A stretch of 64,000 bases of DNA from Halobaculum magnesiiphilum (GTDB lineage Archaea > Halobacteriota > Halobacteria > Halobacteriales > Haloferacaceae): the NCBI RefSeq assembly GCF_019823105.1, contig NZ_CP081960.1, positions 1 through 64,000 of the forward strand, written 5' to 3'. Positions within the stretch are counted from its first letter, which is position 1; each line of letters opens with the position of its first letter. The notes under the pieces are model-generated. The model did not search any database and had not been told where the DNA came from. It saw only the letters and a list, made by a program, of their open reading frames with translations. The position numbers and the translations under genes were made by a program. This document shows, piece by piece, positions 27,961 to 36,099 of this stretch.

Positions 27961-28222
27961 GGCGCAAGCGAGAGCGAGTCGCAAAGTCGTTACGGTGGAT
28001 GAACAGGCATTCGAAAAAGTGGGCGAACAGGCAGTCGATGAAGACGGCTTCCCGGTCGGCGACGAGACGCCGGAGTTTGAGGCGGCAGTCGAGCAGGAGA
28101 CGCAGGCGAAGGTGGACGCGAACCACCCGGACGGGATCGCGGACACGAGCGAGGACCGGATTCACCTGGGTGGATTCAGCCGATGTACTCACCACCGAGA
28201 GGAATATAGGAATCTGATATAG
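27932..28222 (+). CDS. Fragment of an unknown acidic protein joined to the Doc remnant
   Basis: A 96-codon frame in phase with the last piece of the Doc remnant. It contains RALAKAQARASRKVV, FEKVGEQAVDEDGFPVGDETPEF and DANHPDGIADTSED. The strong acidic composition and regular codon use say it was once a real coding sequence, but the family was not recognised. It starts at a non-ATG codon, and its end near 28195 (CTHHREEYRN) abuts a palindrome. It may be a fusion of two broken genes rather than a gene in its own right. Confidence 0.35.
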   Translation: MLAPGRALAKAQARASRKVVTVDEQAFEKVGEQAVDEDGFPVGDETPEFEAAVEQETQAKVDANHPDGIADTSEDRIHLGGFSRCTHHREEYRNLI

Positions 28223-28678
28223 ATGCGAGCGCATACCCGCGTCTTCAGGCGGGGGTTAAGCGGACAACAGCCACGCTTGTTCGGTAGATTCAACTCGGTG
28301 GTCCCTGTTCTCACGGATGCTACGGATTCGGTGAGATGCCGTCCCCGAACCATACGGGGTGGCGAACCGTCGGTGGTTCGCACGGCGATGACATGGAATC
28401 CGACGGGGCCTCATTGGCCGGGCCACAGCCCTCCAAGGGAGGTAAACGATAGTTCCCCCGGGGTGTCGCCGGTTCCCTCCGAGTGCGGGTTGGAACCGAA
28501 GGGCATCGACCGCCCGAATCCGATGGTCGGATTCCTCCGTCTTCAGGCTGAGGAGGAGGTCAAGAGGAATAATCTGCGATGCTGGGGAATCCAGAGGCGC
28601 AGAGCTATGGGAGTTCCTCAGTCACGCTGACGAGCTCTTCTTCGGTGTGCCATCGATACAGCCGCCCATCGCGATCGA
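28223..28678. other. Gene-free stretch between a broken gene and the second tnpB element
   Basis: A frame (28223-28630) runs right through both hairpins and has poor protein character. The last 80 bases, on the minus strand, give a short C-terminal peptide (RDGRLYRWHTEEEL) that abuts the element at 28679 and could be the end of a gene cut by it. Confidence 0.45.
28234..28563 (+). repeat. Palindrome-bounded IS605-type remnant
   Basis: A hairpin ACCCGC/GCGGG at 28234-28255 and another, TCCTCCG..CTGAGGAGG, at 28533-28556 followed by GAGGTCA, bound about 330 bases. The second resembles a right end in + orientation, opposite to the intact tnpB gene next to it. The sequence between may be the 3' tail and guide-RNA region of a lost tnpB. 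Confidence 0.45.
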
Positions 28679-28727
28679 TTGACATCCTCCTCCGGCTAAA
28701 GCCGGAGGAATCCCGAGCGTTGGGATA

Positions 28728-29984
28728 TTAGGGTTTGCAGTCTCCCTGTTCTCTCGTTTTGAACGTCCCGCTCTCGCGGTCGAACAGGAAGACTCCGGGC
28801 TGTGCCAACCAGCCGTTACTCATATCCCCGGTCGGGGGACTCTGAGTTATCTTTCTCCGGATGTTCACCGCACCATTCACATCTGCATTCATCGTCGTCT
28901 CGCACGACTCACAGACGTACAGCCCTCGCTCCACGCGGTTGCTGTCTCGAATTTGCCCGCAACACGAACACGTCTTCGAGGTGTTCTCCTCGTCTACACG
29001 ATCAACGAGGATGCCGTGTTCCTCGGCCTTGTATTCAAGAAGGCGGGCGAACCGGTCGAACTCCCAGCCGTGCAACTTCTTGTTCCCCGACGCACCCCAG
29101 TTCTGCGAGTCACCGTTCTCATCCTCGCGGATGTCACTGAGGTCGCCAACCGCTATCTTCTCCACGTCTTCTTCGACACACCGCTGAACGATGTGTTTGC
29201 TGAGGGTGTGGAGGAAGTGGTCTTTGCGTCGGGAGAGTTTCTGCCGAGCCTTCCGCGCTCTCTTCGACGGGCCATTCTCGCCTTCAGTCTGGTACTCCTC
29301 ACGAGTGAAGTAGTGCTTATCCTCTTTCAGCACGTTCCCCGGATACAACTCACTCACGCCGTCTTCGTAGTCGATGGCGAGATAGTTGCTGATTCCGAGA
29401 TCGATACCCGCTGTCTTGTCACCGGGTGCGTCTTCGACGGAAATCTCTTTCTTGCAGACGAGATGGAGTTCCCACTCGTCGTCGTTCCAGACAGCACGCA
29501 CCTGCTGGATGTTCTCAACTTCTACGTCAGGGCGGGTTTCGTACTCGGCGAGGATGAAGTCAGACCGACTCTCTTTCAGATTGAAGCCTTTCGAGAGGCG
29601 AAGTTGGTCGTGTTTGTCGTCGTACTTGATGGCCCGTTTCTTCCATGTGACGGTGGAGCGTGGGTGGTCGTCGCCACGTTTCCGGTAGCCCGGTGGGTTG
29701 TTGCCGTCGTCGGAGTTGTACCAGCCATTGAACGCCTCAGCAAGTTCTTCAAGAACTCGCTGACTTGACTGAGAATGCAGGTCACTGTAGCGTTCGTGGT
29801 CTTTCAACTCCGACTTCAATTCGGCTTCGTCAGGTATCTCACCATCGTCATCCCACCGTTGTTGGATGTAGTAGCGTCCGACGTTCCACAGTTTGGATGC
29901 GGAGAACCCACACTGGTTGAGATCGTCACGAACCTGTTGGTGGTTCGTGATTCGGGCGACGTAGGTGCGGGTTGTCTCTAGCAT
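28728..29984 (-). CDS. tnpB: TnpB with a relocated RuvC-II glutamate
   Basis: A 418-residue TnpB distantly related to the one at 22558. RuvC-I Asp195 (AGIDLGISN), RuvC-III Asp368 (NADVNGAVNI) and zinc ribbon Cys339/Cys342/Cys358/Cys361 are kept. At the RuvC-II position the sequence reads KIAVGDLSDI, with Gly280 where Glu is expected. In place of the usual HPQYTSKTC the segment before the ribbon is DEENTSKTC, so Glu332 or Glu333 could supply the missing charge. Rearranged catalytic glutamates are known in Fanzors and a subset of TnpBs. The reading frame is otherwise full length. Confidence 0.92.
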   Translation of the reverse strand: MLETTRTYVARITNHQQVRDDLNQCGFSASKLWNVGRYYIQQRWDDDGEIPDEAELKSELKDHERYSDLHSQSSQRVLEELAEAFNGWYNSDDGNNPPGYRKRGDDHPRSTVTWKKRAIKYDDKHDQLRLSKGFNLKESRSDFILAEYETRPDVEVENIQQVRAVWNDDEWELHLVCKKEISVEDAPGDKTAGIDLGISNYLAIDYEDGVSELYPGNVLKEDKHYFTREEYQTEGENGPSKRARKARQKLSRRKDHFLHTLSKHIVQRCVEEDVEKIAVGDLSDIREDENGDSQNWGASGNKKLHGWEFDRFARLLEYKAEEHGILVDRVDEENTSKTCSCCGQIRDSNRVERGLYVCESCETTMNADVNGAVNIRRKITQSPPTGDMSNGWLAQPGVFLFDRESGTFKTREQGDCKP

Positions 29985-30068
29985 CGAACCGACTTCATAA
30001 CACGTTATTAGAGAGTTCTTATTAAAAACAACGGCCGAGTGTGGAATATCCGGTTGGAATGTCGTCGG

Positions 30069-30260
30069 TGGATTGTCGGTCAGAATGTCGGATTCATCCC
30101 GGGCCTAAAGGCGCGGGTATTCTCCTTGTTCTTTATAACGGGGTTCTCGAACTGTTCCGCGAATGTGATGAAACTGTTGGAATATCAGGCCGTGTATCGT
30201 CGGGGGATTGTGTATCAATTATTGGATTCATCCCCGGCCTTCAGGATGGGGCTTTCTCCT
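30069..30260 (+). repeat. Imperfect tandem duplication of about 130 bases ending in a hairpin
   Basis: Two copies of a GGAATATC..TCGTCGG..GGATTGT..GGATTCATCCC block, starting near 30041 and 30179, each ending in a hairpin (30098-30117 and 30232-30251). This duplicates the left end of the second tnpB element. Confidence 0.55.
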
Positions 30261-30368
30261 CGCACTTCCGTAATTTCGTAGACGATAACAGATATCGATT
30301 TACCGCCATCCGTGATTACTCGATAACCTTACGGATTCAATAACATCAATATCGGAGTAATTTTAATC

Positions 30369-30398
30369 ATATATAGCTCGATTAGAGATATACCTCTC
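30369..30398 (+). promoter_or_regulatory. TATA-like promoter of the TRAP operon
   Basis: CATATATAG at about 30369-30377, about 45 bases before the ATG at 30421, in otherwise AT-rich DNA. A start of transcription near 30398 would leave a leader of about 22 bases. Confidence 0.45.
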
Positions 30399-30420
30399 TG
30401 GTACGTTGTCGTGAATTGGT

Positions 30421-31482
30421 ATGTCATCCGAAGAGACAAGACGGAAGTTCCTGCAGACGACCGGCATCGCGAGCGTCGCCGGAATCAGCGCGCTCGCCGG
30501 CTGCGCCGGAAACGGCGGCGGAGACGGGAATGGTAACGGAAACGGGGGTGACGGTGATACGCCGACGGAAGGCGACGGTGATGACACTGAGACCCCCACT
30601 GAGGAAGACAACGGAAACGGGGGAACCAGCGATCGCCTGAGCTGGCACGCCGGGGGTACCGGCGGCACGTACTACCCGCTCTCCAACGAGATCAAAACGG
30701 TCGTCGAGGCCAACACTAACTTCTCGCTAAACGTCCAGTCGACGGGAGCGAGCGTTGAAAACGTCGGGAGCCTCGCGAACGGGACGGCGGACTTCGCGTT
30801 AATCCAGAACGACATCGCGTACTTCGCGAAGAACGGGACCGGTATCGACGTGTTCCAGGACAACGCGATCGAGAGCCTCCGCGGCGTCGCGACGCTGTAC
30901 CCCGAGACGATCACGGTCGTCACGCTCCAGGAGACCGGGATCGAGACACTGAGCGATCTCAGCGGCACCACGATCAACACCGGCGACCTCGGCTCCGGGA
31001 CGCAGGTAAACGCGAACCAGATACTCGAGGCGGTCGGCATCACCGACTACACCGAGCAGAACGCCGGCTTCGCGCAGGCGTCCGAACAGCTCGCGAACGG
31101 CGACATCGACGCCGCGTTCGTCGTCGGCGGCTGGCCCGTCGGCGCGATCGAGGACCTCGCGAACACGAACGACATTCACATCGTGCCAATCGACGGCGAC
31201 AACCGCGAGGCAGTCAAGGAAGCGGCCTCCTGGTTCGCCGACGACACGATCCCCGGCGGCACCTACAGCGGCGTCGAGGAGGACGTCCCGACCGTCGCGG
31301 TCCAGGCGATGATCGCCACCCACACCGGCGTCGAGGCCGGCACGGTCGAGACGATCACGGCGGCCATCTTCGACAACCTCGACGAACTGTCGATCAAGAC
31401 GGACTTCATCTCCGTCGACAGCGCACAGGACGGCATGTCGATCGAACTCCACGAGGGAGCCGCCGCGTACTTCGACATGTAA
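30421..31482 (+). CDS. TAXI-family TRAP transporter solute-binding lipoprotein
   Basis: A 353-residue extracellular binding protein. The N-terminus has a Tat motif (TRRKFLQ) and lipobox LAGC at about residue 29, followed by a Gly/Asn/Asp-rich linker. The mature part starts LSWHAGGTGGTYYPL, the start of the TAXI family, and includes STGASVENV and a late PGGTYSG. The following genes encode a DUF1850 protein and a fused permease, the usual TAXI-TRAP set. The transported solute, in other members a dicarboxylate or glutamate-like compound, is not evident. Confidence 0.93.
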   Translation: MSSEETRRKFLQTTGIASVAGISALAGCAGNGGGDGNGNGNGGDGDTPTEGDGDDTETPTEEDNGNGGTSDRLSWHAGGTGGTYYPLSNEIKTVVEANTNFSLNVQSTGASVENVGSLANGTADFALIQNDIAYFAKNGTGIDVFQDNAIESLRGVATLYPETITVVTLQETGIETLSDLSGTTINTGDLGSGTQVNANQILEAVGITDYTEQNAGFAQASEQLANGDIDAAFVVGGWPVGAIEDLANTNDIHIVPIDGDNREAVKEAASWFADDTIPGGTYSGVEEDVPTVAVQAMIATHTGVEAGTVETITAAIFDNLDELSIKTDFISVDSAQDGMSIELHEGAAAYFDM

Positions 31483-31675
31483 CCCGCCGAGTGACCCGTC
31501 ACAGAACCGCGTTCGGGCCGACAACCTCGGTCCGGCCGGGACGGACTCGACGACGCGCGAGTGGGAGTCTAAGCACTCCTTCACGCGCGCACGCGACCTC
31601 GACCGTCCCATCGGTGCCGTCAACGAGCACCGTCCCACCGGTGCCGTAAACGAGCCGCTCAGATTCGCTCTCACG

Positions 31676-32188
31676 GTGACTCTCCCCACGATACCCCGAC
31701 GGCGCGCCGTTTCGATCCTCGTAGCGATGGTGACGGTCATCGCGGGAATCGTCGGCGGAGTTGCCATCGCGGCCCCGACCGGGCAGGTCCTGGTCGTCGA
31801 GGACGTCGAGACGGGCGAACACTACCTCACCCAGCCCGTCGACGACGGGAGCACGGTCGCCCTGGAGTACATGCACAGCGTCGAGCGATCCCGCGTGTAC
31901 GACGAGTACCGCATCGAGGGTGGGACGCTGGTGAACACCCGGATGGAGTTCGAATCGTACGGCTGGGGGCTGCCGTCCGGGGCGAACGTCACGAACAGAA
32001 ACGGGACGCTGGTGTACGAGCCCGAGGGGTCGATAACCGAACTCGATACGCTGTTGGTGTCCCCCGGCCGGATCGCGGGTCACACACTGATCGTCGACGG
32101 TCGGCGGTACGATCTGGTCGCGGAAACGAACGGCAGCGACGTTCGGATCCACGTCGAGCAACGCACCCTGACGGACAGGTTGCTATGA
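31676..32188 (+). CDS. DUF1850 protein associated with a TAXI-TRAP transporter
   Basis: A 170-residue protein with one N-terminal membrane segment and an extracytoplasmic DUF1850 domain. The family points VALEYMHSVERSRVYDEYRI and EFESYGWGLPSG are visible. DUF1850 genes almost always sit between the TAXI binding protein and permease genes; the function is unknown. GTG at 31676 is the start. It ends 20 bases before the permease. Confidence 0.9.
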   Translation: MTLPTIPRRRAVSILVAMVTVIAGIVGGVAIAAPTGQVLVVEDVETGEHYLTQPVDDGSTVALEYMHSVERSRVYDEYRIEGGTLVNTRMEFESYGWGLPSGANVTNRNGTLVYEPEGSITELDTLLVSPGRIAGHTLIVDGRRYDLVAETNGSDVRIHVEQRTLTDRLL

Positions 32189-32207
32189 ACACGAGCGACG
32201 CACTCCC

Positions 32208-34946
32208 ATGAGCACGAACGACGCACCAGACGACGACACGACCGCCGGAACCGGGGACGTGAACGACGAGGGGATCGAGGAGATATCCGCGGAGGAGGCC
32301 GAGCAGCTCATCGACGAGATCGAGCGCCGACGATCGCTGACGGGTCTCGCGGCCGTTGCGGTGTCAGTCGTCGGGATCTGCTTTTCGGTGTTTCAGCTGT
32401 ACCTCGCGGCCCGGAGCTTCACGTTCACGATCCCGATCCCGCTCGTGGCGGACATCCAGGTGTCGCTGCAACTGCTCCAGGCGAACGCGGTCCACGTCGC
32501 GTTCGCGTTGGTGCTCACGTTCCTGCTGTTCCCCGCGAGCATGGGCGACGGGTTCGTCTCACGTGGCTTGGGAGGCGCCGTCGAGACGGTCGCCGATCGA
32601 CTGGGTCGCGAGAACCCCGCCTCGCGCGCGTTAGAGGGTCTCCGAGGCGCGTTCCGGTGGGCGTTCGTCGACCCCGACCGAAGCCGGGTCACCCCCTTCG
32701 ACGTTGCCTGTATCGTCACGGCGGTCCTCTCGGCCGTCTACTTCCTGACGGAGTTCTCGGAGATCCGGGACATCCGCTTCTTCGGACTCAGGGCGGGCCG
32801 CCCGGTCACCGAGGTGTACCCGTTCCTCGACCCCGTCCTCGGGGGCGTCCCCGTGGTCAGCGAGTTCCCGTACGTGTTCGCGCTCGGCATCGCCGGCGTC
32901 CTTCTCGTATTGGAGGCGACCCGACGAACCCTGGGGCTCCCGTTAATGATCATCGTGGCGACGTTCATCGTCTACGCGCGGTGGGGCTACCTCATCAGCG
33001 GGAACACGCCGTTCATCGGTCTGCTCGCGATCCCTGAACTGACGTGGCCGCAGATCGTCCAGAACCTCTGGTACAACACCGAGAACGGCGTGTTCGGGAT
33101 CCCGGTCACGGTCTCGGTCAGCTTCATCTACATCTTCATCCTCTTCGGATCGTTCCTGGAGATGAGCGGAGCGGGCCAGTGGTTCATCGATCTCGCCTAC
33201 GCCGCCACCGGTGGGCGCAAGGGCGGCCCCGCGAAAGCAAGCATCCTCGCCAGCGGCTTCATGGGCACCATCTCGGGGTCGTCGATCGCGAACACGGTCA
33301 CGACCGGCGCCTTCACGATCCCGCTGATGAAGCGGTCCGGATACTCGCCGGAGTTCGCCGGCGCCGTCGAGTCGTCGGCGTCGTCGGGGGGCCAGATCCT
33401 CCCGCCCGTGATGGGCGCGGCGGCGTTCCTCATGGTCCAGTACACGGCGACGCCGTTCGCGGATATCATCATCCTCGCGACGATCCCGGCGATCGTCTTC
33501 TTTTTCGGCGTCTGGGTGATGGTCCATCTCAAGGCCGTCCAGGAGGGGATCGGCGGGATGCCCGACGCCGACCGGGAGTCGATGGTCGTCCACCTCAAGC
33601 GTGGGTGGTTCTACCTGGTGCCGATCGTCCTCTTGCTGTACTACCTCATCATCGAGCGTCTCTCCGTCTCGCGGTCGGCGTGGTTCACCCTCGTCGCGCT
33701 CGTCGCGCTGATCACGGTGATCGCGGCCTACAGCGACGAGACCCGCGTCACCCTCGCCGGCGCGCTCGCGCTCGTCGTGGGCGCCGAGTTCGCCAGCCAC
33801 GTCGTCGCGGGCGTCCCCGTCATCGGTCTCCTCGGCGGTGGCGGCGGGGTGGGACTCCAGCCCGCGGAAGCGGCATCGGTCCTTCTCGGCCGGATCGGGT
33901 GGTACGCGATGCTCGCCGGCGTCCTGACGATGGTGGTCCACAGCGACGTGCAGTCGACGGTGCTCGGTTTGAACCCCACGGTGCAGAACGTCGCGGAGTC
34001 GGCCGGCGAGCGGACTGGCCGCGACCTCGGCGACAATCAACTGTTCCGCGTGGGCACGTTCGTCGTCACATCGATGGAGGAGGGCGCACGGACGGCCGTG
34101 CCGGTCGTCGTCGCGGTCGCGGCCGCGGGCATCATCCCCGGCGTCATCAGCGTCTCCGGGCTCGGCCCCAACCTCACCTCGCTGCTGTTGGCGCTGTCGG
34201 GCGGGTCGATCGTCGTGATGCTGCTCGTGACGGCCGTCTCGAGCATCATTCTCGGGATGGGGATGCCGACGACCGTCACGTACATCATCCTGATCTCGAT
34301 GCTCGCGACGCCGCTGGTGGAGTTCGGCATCCCGCTGCTGGCGGCGCACCTGTTCATTCTCTACTTCGGGGTCATCGCCGACATCACCCCGCCGGTCGCG
34401 GTCGCCGCCTACGCCGCCAGCGGCGTCGCCAAGTCCGACCCGTTCGAGACCGGCGTCAAGGCGTTCTCGCTGTCGCTGAACAAGGCGATCGTGCCGTTCG
34501 CGTTCGTGCTCGCGCCGGGGATCGTCCTGCTGCGCGAGAAGGCCGACGCGGGGGAGCTCCCGCTGCGCGAGCGGTATCGCGTCGTCGAGTTCGCCGACCT
34601 CGCGGAGCTATCGTACTCGGTGCCGGAGATCCTGGTGCCGGTCGTGGGGGTGTTCCTCGGCGTCGTCGCGCTCGGCGCCACCGTTATCGGGACGCTGTAC
34701 ACTCGCGTCGGCCGCACCGCACGCGTCGGCTTTGCGGTCAGTTCCCTCCTGTTGATGGCGCCGGGGCTGCTCTCGGCGAGCGTCTTCGACCTGCTCGGGC
34801 TCGTCGGGGTGACCGTCACCGTCGACGGGCTCCTGCTCGATCTGACGCTTCGGGCCGCGGGCCTGATCGTGTTCGTCGCCCTCGCGGCGCAGAACCGTCG
34901 GAAGCTCCCGGCGGCACGCGAGCGGGCGGAGCCGACCTCGGCGTAG
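32208..34946 (+). CDS. TRAP transporter fused permease (DctQM)
   Basis: A 912-residue membrane protein. An acidic cytoplasmic N-terminus of 40 residues is followed by a four-span DctQ-like part and a DctM-like part with about 12 spans. DctM marks include the STVAG-like SGSSIANTVTTGAFTIPLM, ASSGGQILPPVMGAAAF and GMGMPTTVTYI segments. The last 200 residues match the DUF3394-type C-terminal extension of fused permeases. It should use a Na+ gradient to import the solute brought by the binding protein at 30421. It is the last gene of that operon. Confidence 0.93.
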   Translation: MSTNDAPDDDTTAGTGDVNDEGIEEISAEEAEQLIDEIERRRSLTGLAAVAVSVVGICFSVFQLYLAARSFTFTIPIPLVADIQVSLQLLQANAVHVAFALVLTFLLFPASMGDGFVSRGLGGAVETVADRLGRENPASRALEGLRGAFRWAFVDPDRSRVTPFDVACIVTAVLSAVYFLTEFSEIRDIRFFGLRAGRPVTEVYPFLDPVLGGVPVVSEFPYVFALGIAGVLLVLEATRRTLGLPLMIIVATFIVYARWGYLISGNTPFIGLLAIPELTWPQIVQNLWYNTENGVFGIPVTVSVSFIYIFILFGSFLEMSGAGQWFIDLAYAATGGRKGGPAKASILASGFMGTISGSSIANTVTTGAFTIPLMKRSGYSPEFAGAVESSASSGGQILPPVMGAAAFLMVQYTATPFADIIILATIPAIVFFFGVWVMVHLKAVQEGIGGMPDADRESMVVHLKRGWFYLVPIVLLLYYLIIERLSVSRSAWFTLVALVALITVIAAYSDETRVTLAGALALVVGAEFASHVVAGVPVIGLLGGGGGVGLQPAEAASVLLGRIGWYAMLAGVLTMVVHSDVQSTVLGLNPTVQNVAESAGERTGRDLGDNQLFRVGTFVVTSMEEGARTAVPVVVAVAAAGIIPGVISVSGLGPNLTSLLLALSGGSIVVMLLVTAVSSIILGMGMPTTVTYIILISMLATPLVEFGIPLLAAHLFILYFGVIADITPPVAVAAYAASGVAKSDPFETGVKAFSLSLNKAIVPFAFVLAPGIVLLREKADAGELPLRERYRVVEFADLAELSYSVPEILVPVVGVFLGVVALGATVIGTLYTRVGRTARVGFAVSSLLLMAPGLLSASVFDLLGLVGVTVTVDGLLLDLTLRAAGLIVFVALAAQNRRKLPAARERAEPTSA

Positions 34947-35016
34947 ACGGAGGCCGGGGGTCCCGGCGCCGGCGCGTGACCGGCGGATCACGTCATCGGT
35001 ACCCGAGGGGGGAGGG

Positions 35017-36099
35017 CTACCCCTCCATCCCGGAGAAGGAGAGCCCGCCCTCGATGTACCGCTGTGCGAACAGGTACACGAGCATGACCGGCGAGGCGAA
35101 CGTCAGCGCGAACGCCGAGAAGCGCGCCCACGGGATGGAGTACTCGTCGATCAGGGCGAACAGCCCGACGGGGAGCGTGAACTTGTCGGCCGACAGCATC
35201 GTCTGTGCGACGACGAACTCCATCCACCCGGTGAGGAAGGTGAAGATGGTGACCGTCGCTAGTCCGGCCGCCGACAGCGGCAGGATGATCTCGGTGACGA
35301 CGCGCCACGGCGGGGCGCCGTCGACGAGGGCGGCCTCCTCGTAGCTGACGGGGATCCCGTCCATGTACGTCTTCAGCAGCCACGTGTTGAACGGCACCGC
35401 CGTCGCCGCGTAGTAGGCGGCCAGCGCGAGCCGGTTGTTGTTCAACCCGACCTGCACGAACATGGCGTACAGCGCGATGAGCGAGGCGATCCCGAGCCCG
35501 CCGCCCACTTGGGTGAACAGGACGTAGCCGAACAGCACCTTCCGGCGCATGATGAACTCACGGCGAGAGAGCGCGTACGCCGCGGGCACGATGACACACA
35601 TCGCGAGGACGAGCGTCGGCACCGACACGATGACGCTGTTCACGAAGTACTGTTTGAAGTTCGATGGGTTGTCGACGCCGTAGTCGCTGGCGTCGAGGAA
35701 CGCGATCTCGGGGGTATCGAACACGAGCGCGAGATCGCTGAACGGCACGTTCACCGAGATCGTCAACCCCGGAACGATGAGATCGCCGAGCACCCACACG
35801 AACGGCTGCAACGACGGGTTCTCGGGGAAGAAGCTGAAGCCGCCGGCGGCGTAGACGCTGCCGCCGGTCCCCGAGATCGCGGACATCGCGATCCAGTAGA
35901 TGGGGAACAACAGCAGGGCGACGACGAGCACCGCGAACCCCGTCGCCCCCGCGGTCCGGCCGATCTGGACGGCCGAGAGCTCCCCCCGGCGGTACGCCCC
36001 AACGGCGTAGCGCGCTTCGACGGCGAGCTCGCGCGGCGTGTTCGCGACTTTGCGCACGTCGTCGGCGATCTTCTCGGCGACGAGCGAGACGAGACTCAC
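35017..36099 (-). CDS. Maltodextrin-type ABC transporter permease, MalG-like
   Basis: A 360-residue permease with six or seven membrane spans and the EAA loop YEEAALVDGAPPWRVVTEIILPLS that contacts the ATPase. GTG 36099 is chosen since it overlaps the stop of the upstream MalF-like gene by four bases (GTGA); the open frame extends further. It is the last gene of the binding protein-MalF-MalG operon, whose ATPase gene lies at 41297 on the other strand. Confidence 0.92.
   Translation of the reverse strand: MSLVSLVAEKIADDVRKVANTPRELAVEARYAVGAYRRGELSAVQIGRTAGATGFAVLVVALLLFPIYWIAMSAISGTGGSVYAAGGFSFFPENPSLQPFVWVLGDLIVPGLTISVNVPFSDLALVFDTPEIAFLDASDYGVDNPSNFKQYFVNSVIVSVPTLVLAMCVIVPAAYALSRREFIMRRKVLFGYVLFTQVGGGLGIASLIALYAMFVQVGLNNNRLALAAYYAATAVPFNTWLLKTYMDGIPVSYEEAALVDGAPPWRVVTEIILPLSAAGLATVTIFTFLTGWMEFVVAQTMLSADKFTLPVGLFALIDEYSIPWARFSAFALTFASPVMLVYLFAQRYIEGGLSFSGMEG

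Larger units (their letters stand above)
28679..30269 (-). mobile_element. Second IS1341-type element carrying tnpB, no tnpA
   Basis: The right end (TTGACATCCTCC at about 28678) is the same boundary as the first element, followed by hairpins at 28688-28709 and 28711-28725. The left end is either near 30135 or near 30269, because a hairpin with the left-end pattern occurs twice, at 30098-30117 and 30232-30251. The longer choice gives about 1590 bases, close to the first element, and places the left end at a similar distance from tnpB (285 versus 269 bases). Confidence 0.65.

Noticed and set aside
28223..28630. 135-codon frame between the Doc remnant and tnpB
   Set aside because: It passes through two hairpins and has Arg/Pro-rich shadow composition; more likely a non-coding end of a mobile element.
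27107..30260. Possible CRISPR array among the repeated palindromes
   Set aside because: Palindromes are few, unevenly spaced, not identical and flanked by tnpB genes; no regular repeat-spacer pattern and no cas gene.
33044..35344. Long + strand frame overlapping the fused TRAP permease
   Set aside because: Arg-rich sequence without membrane segments or motifs, in another frame of a well-supported permease gene.
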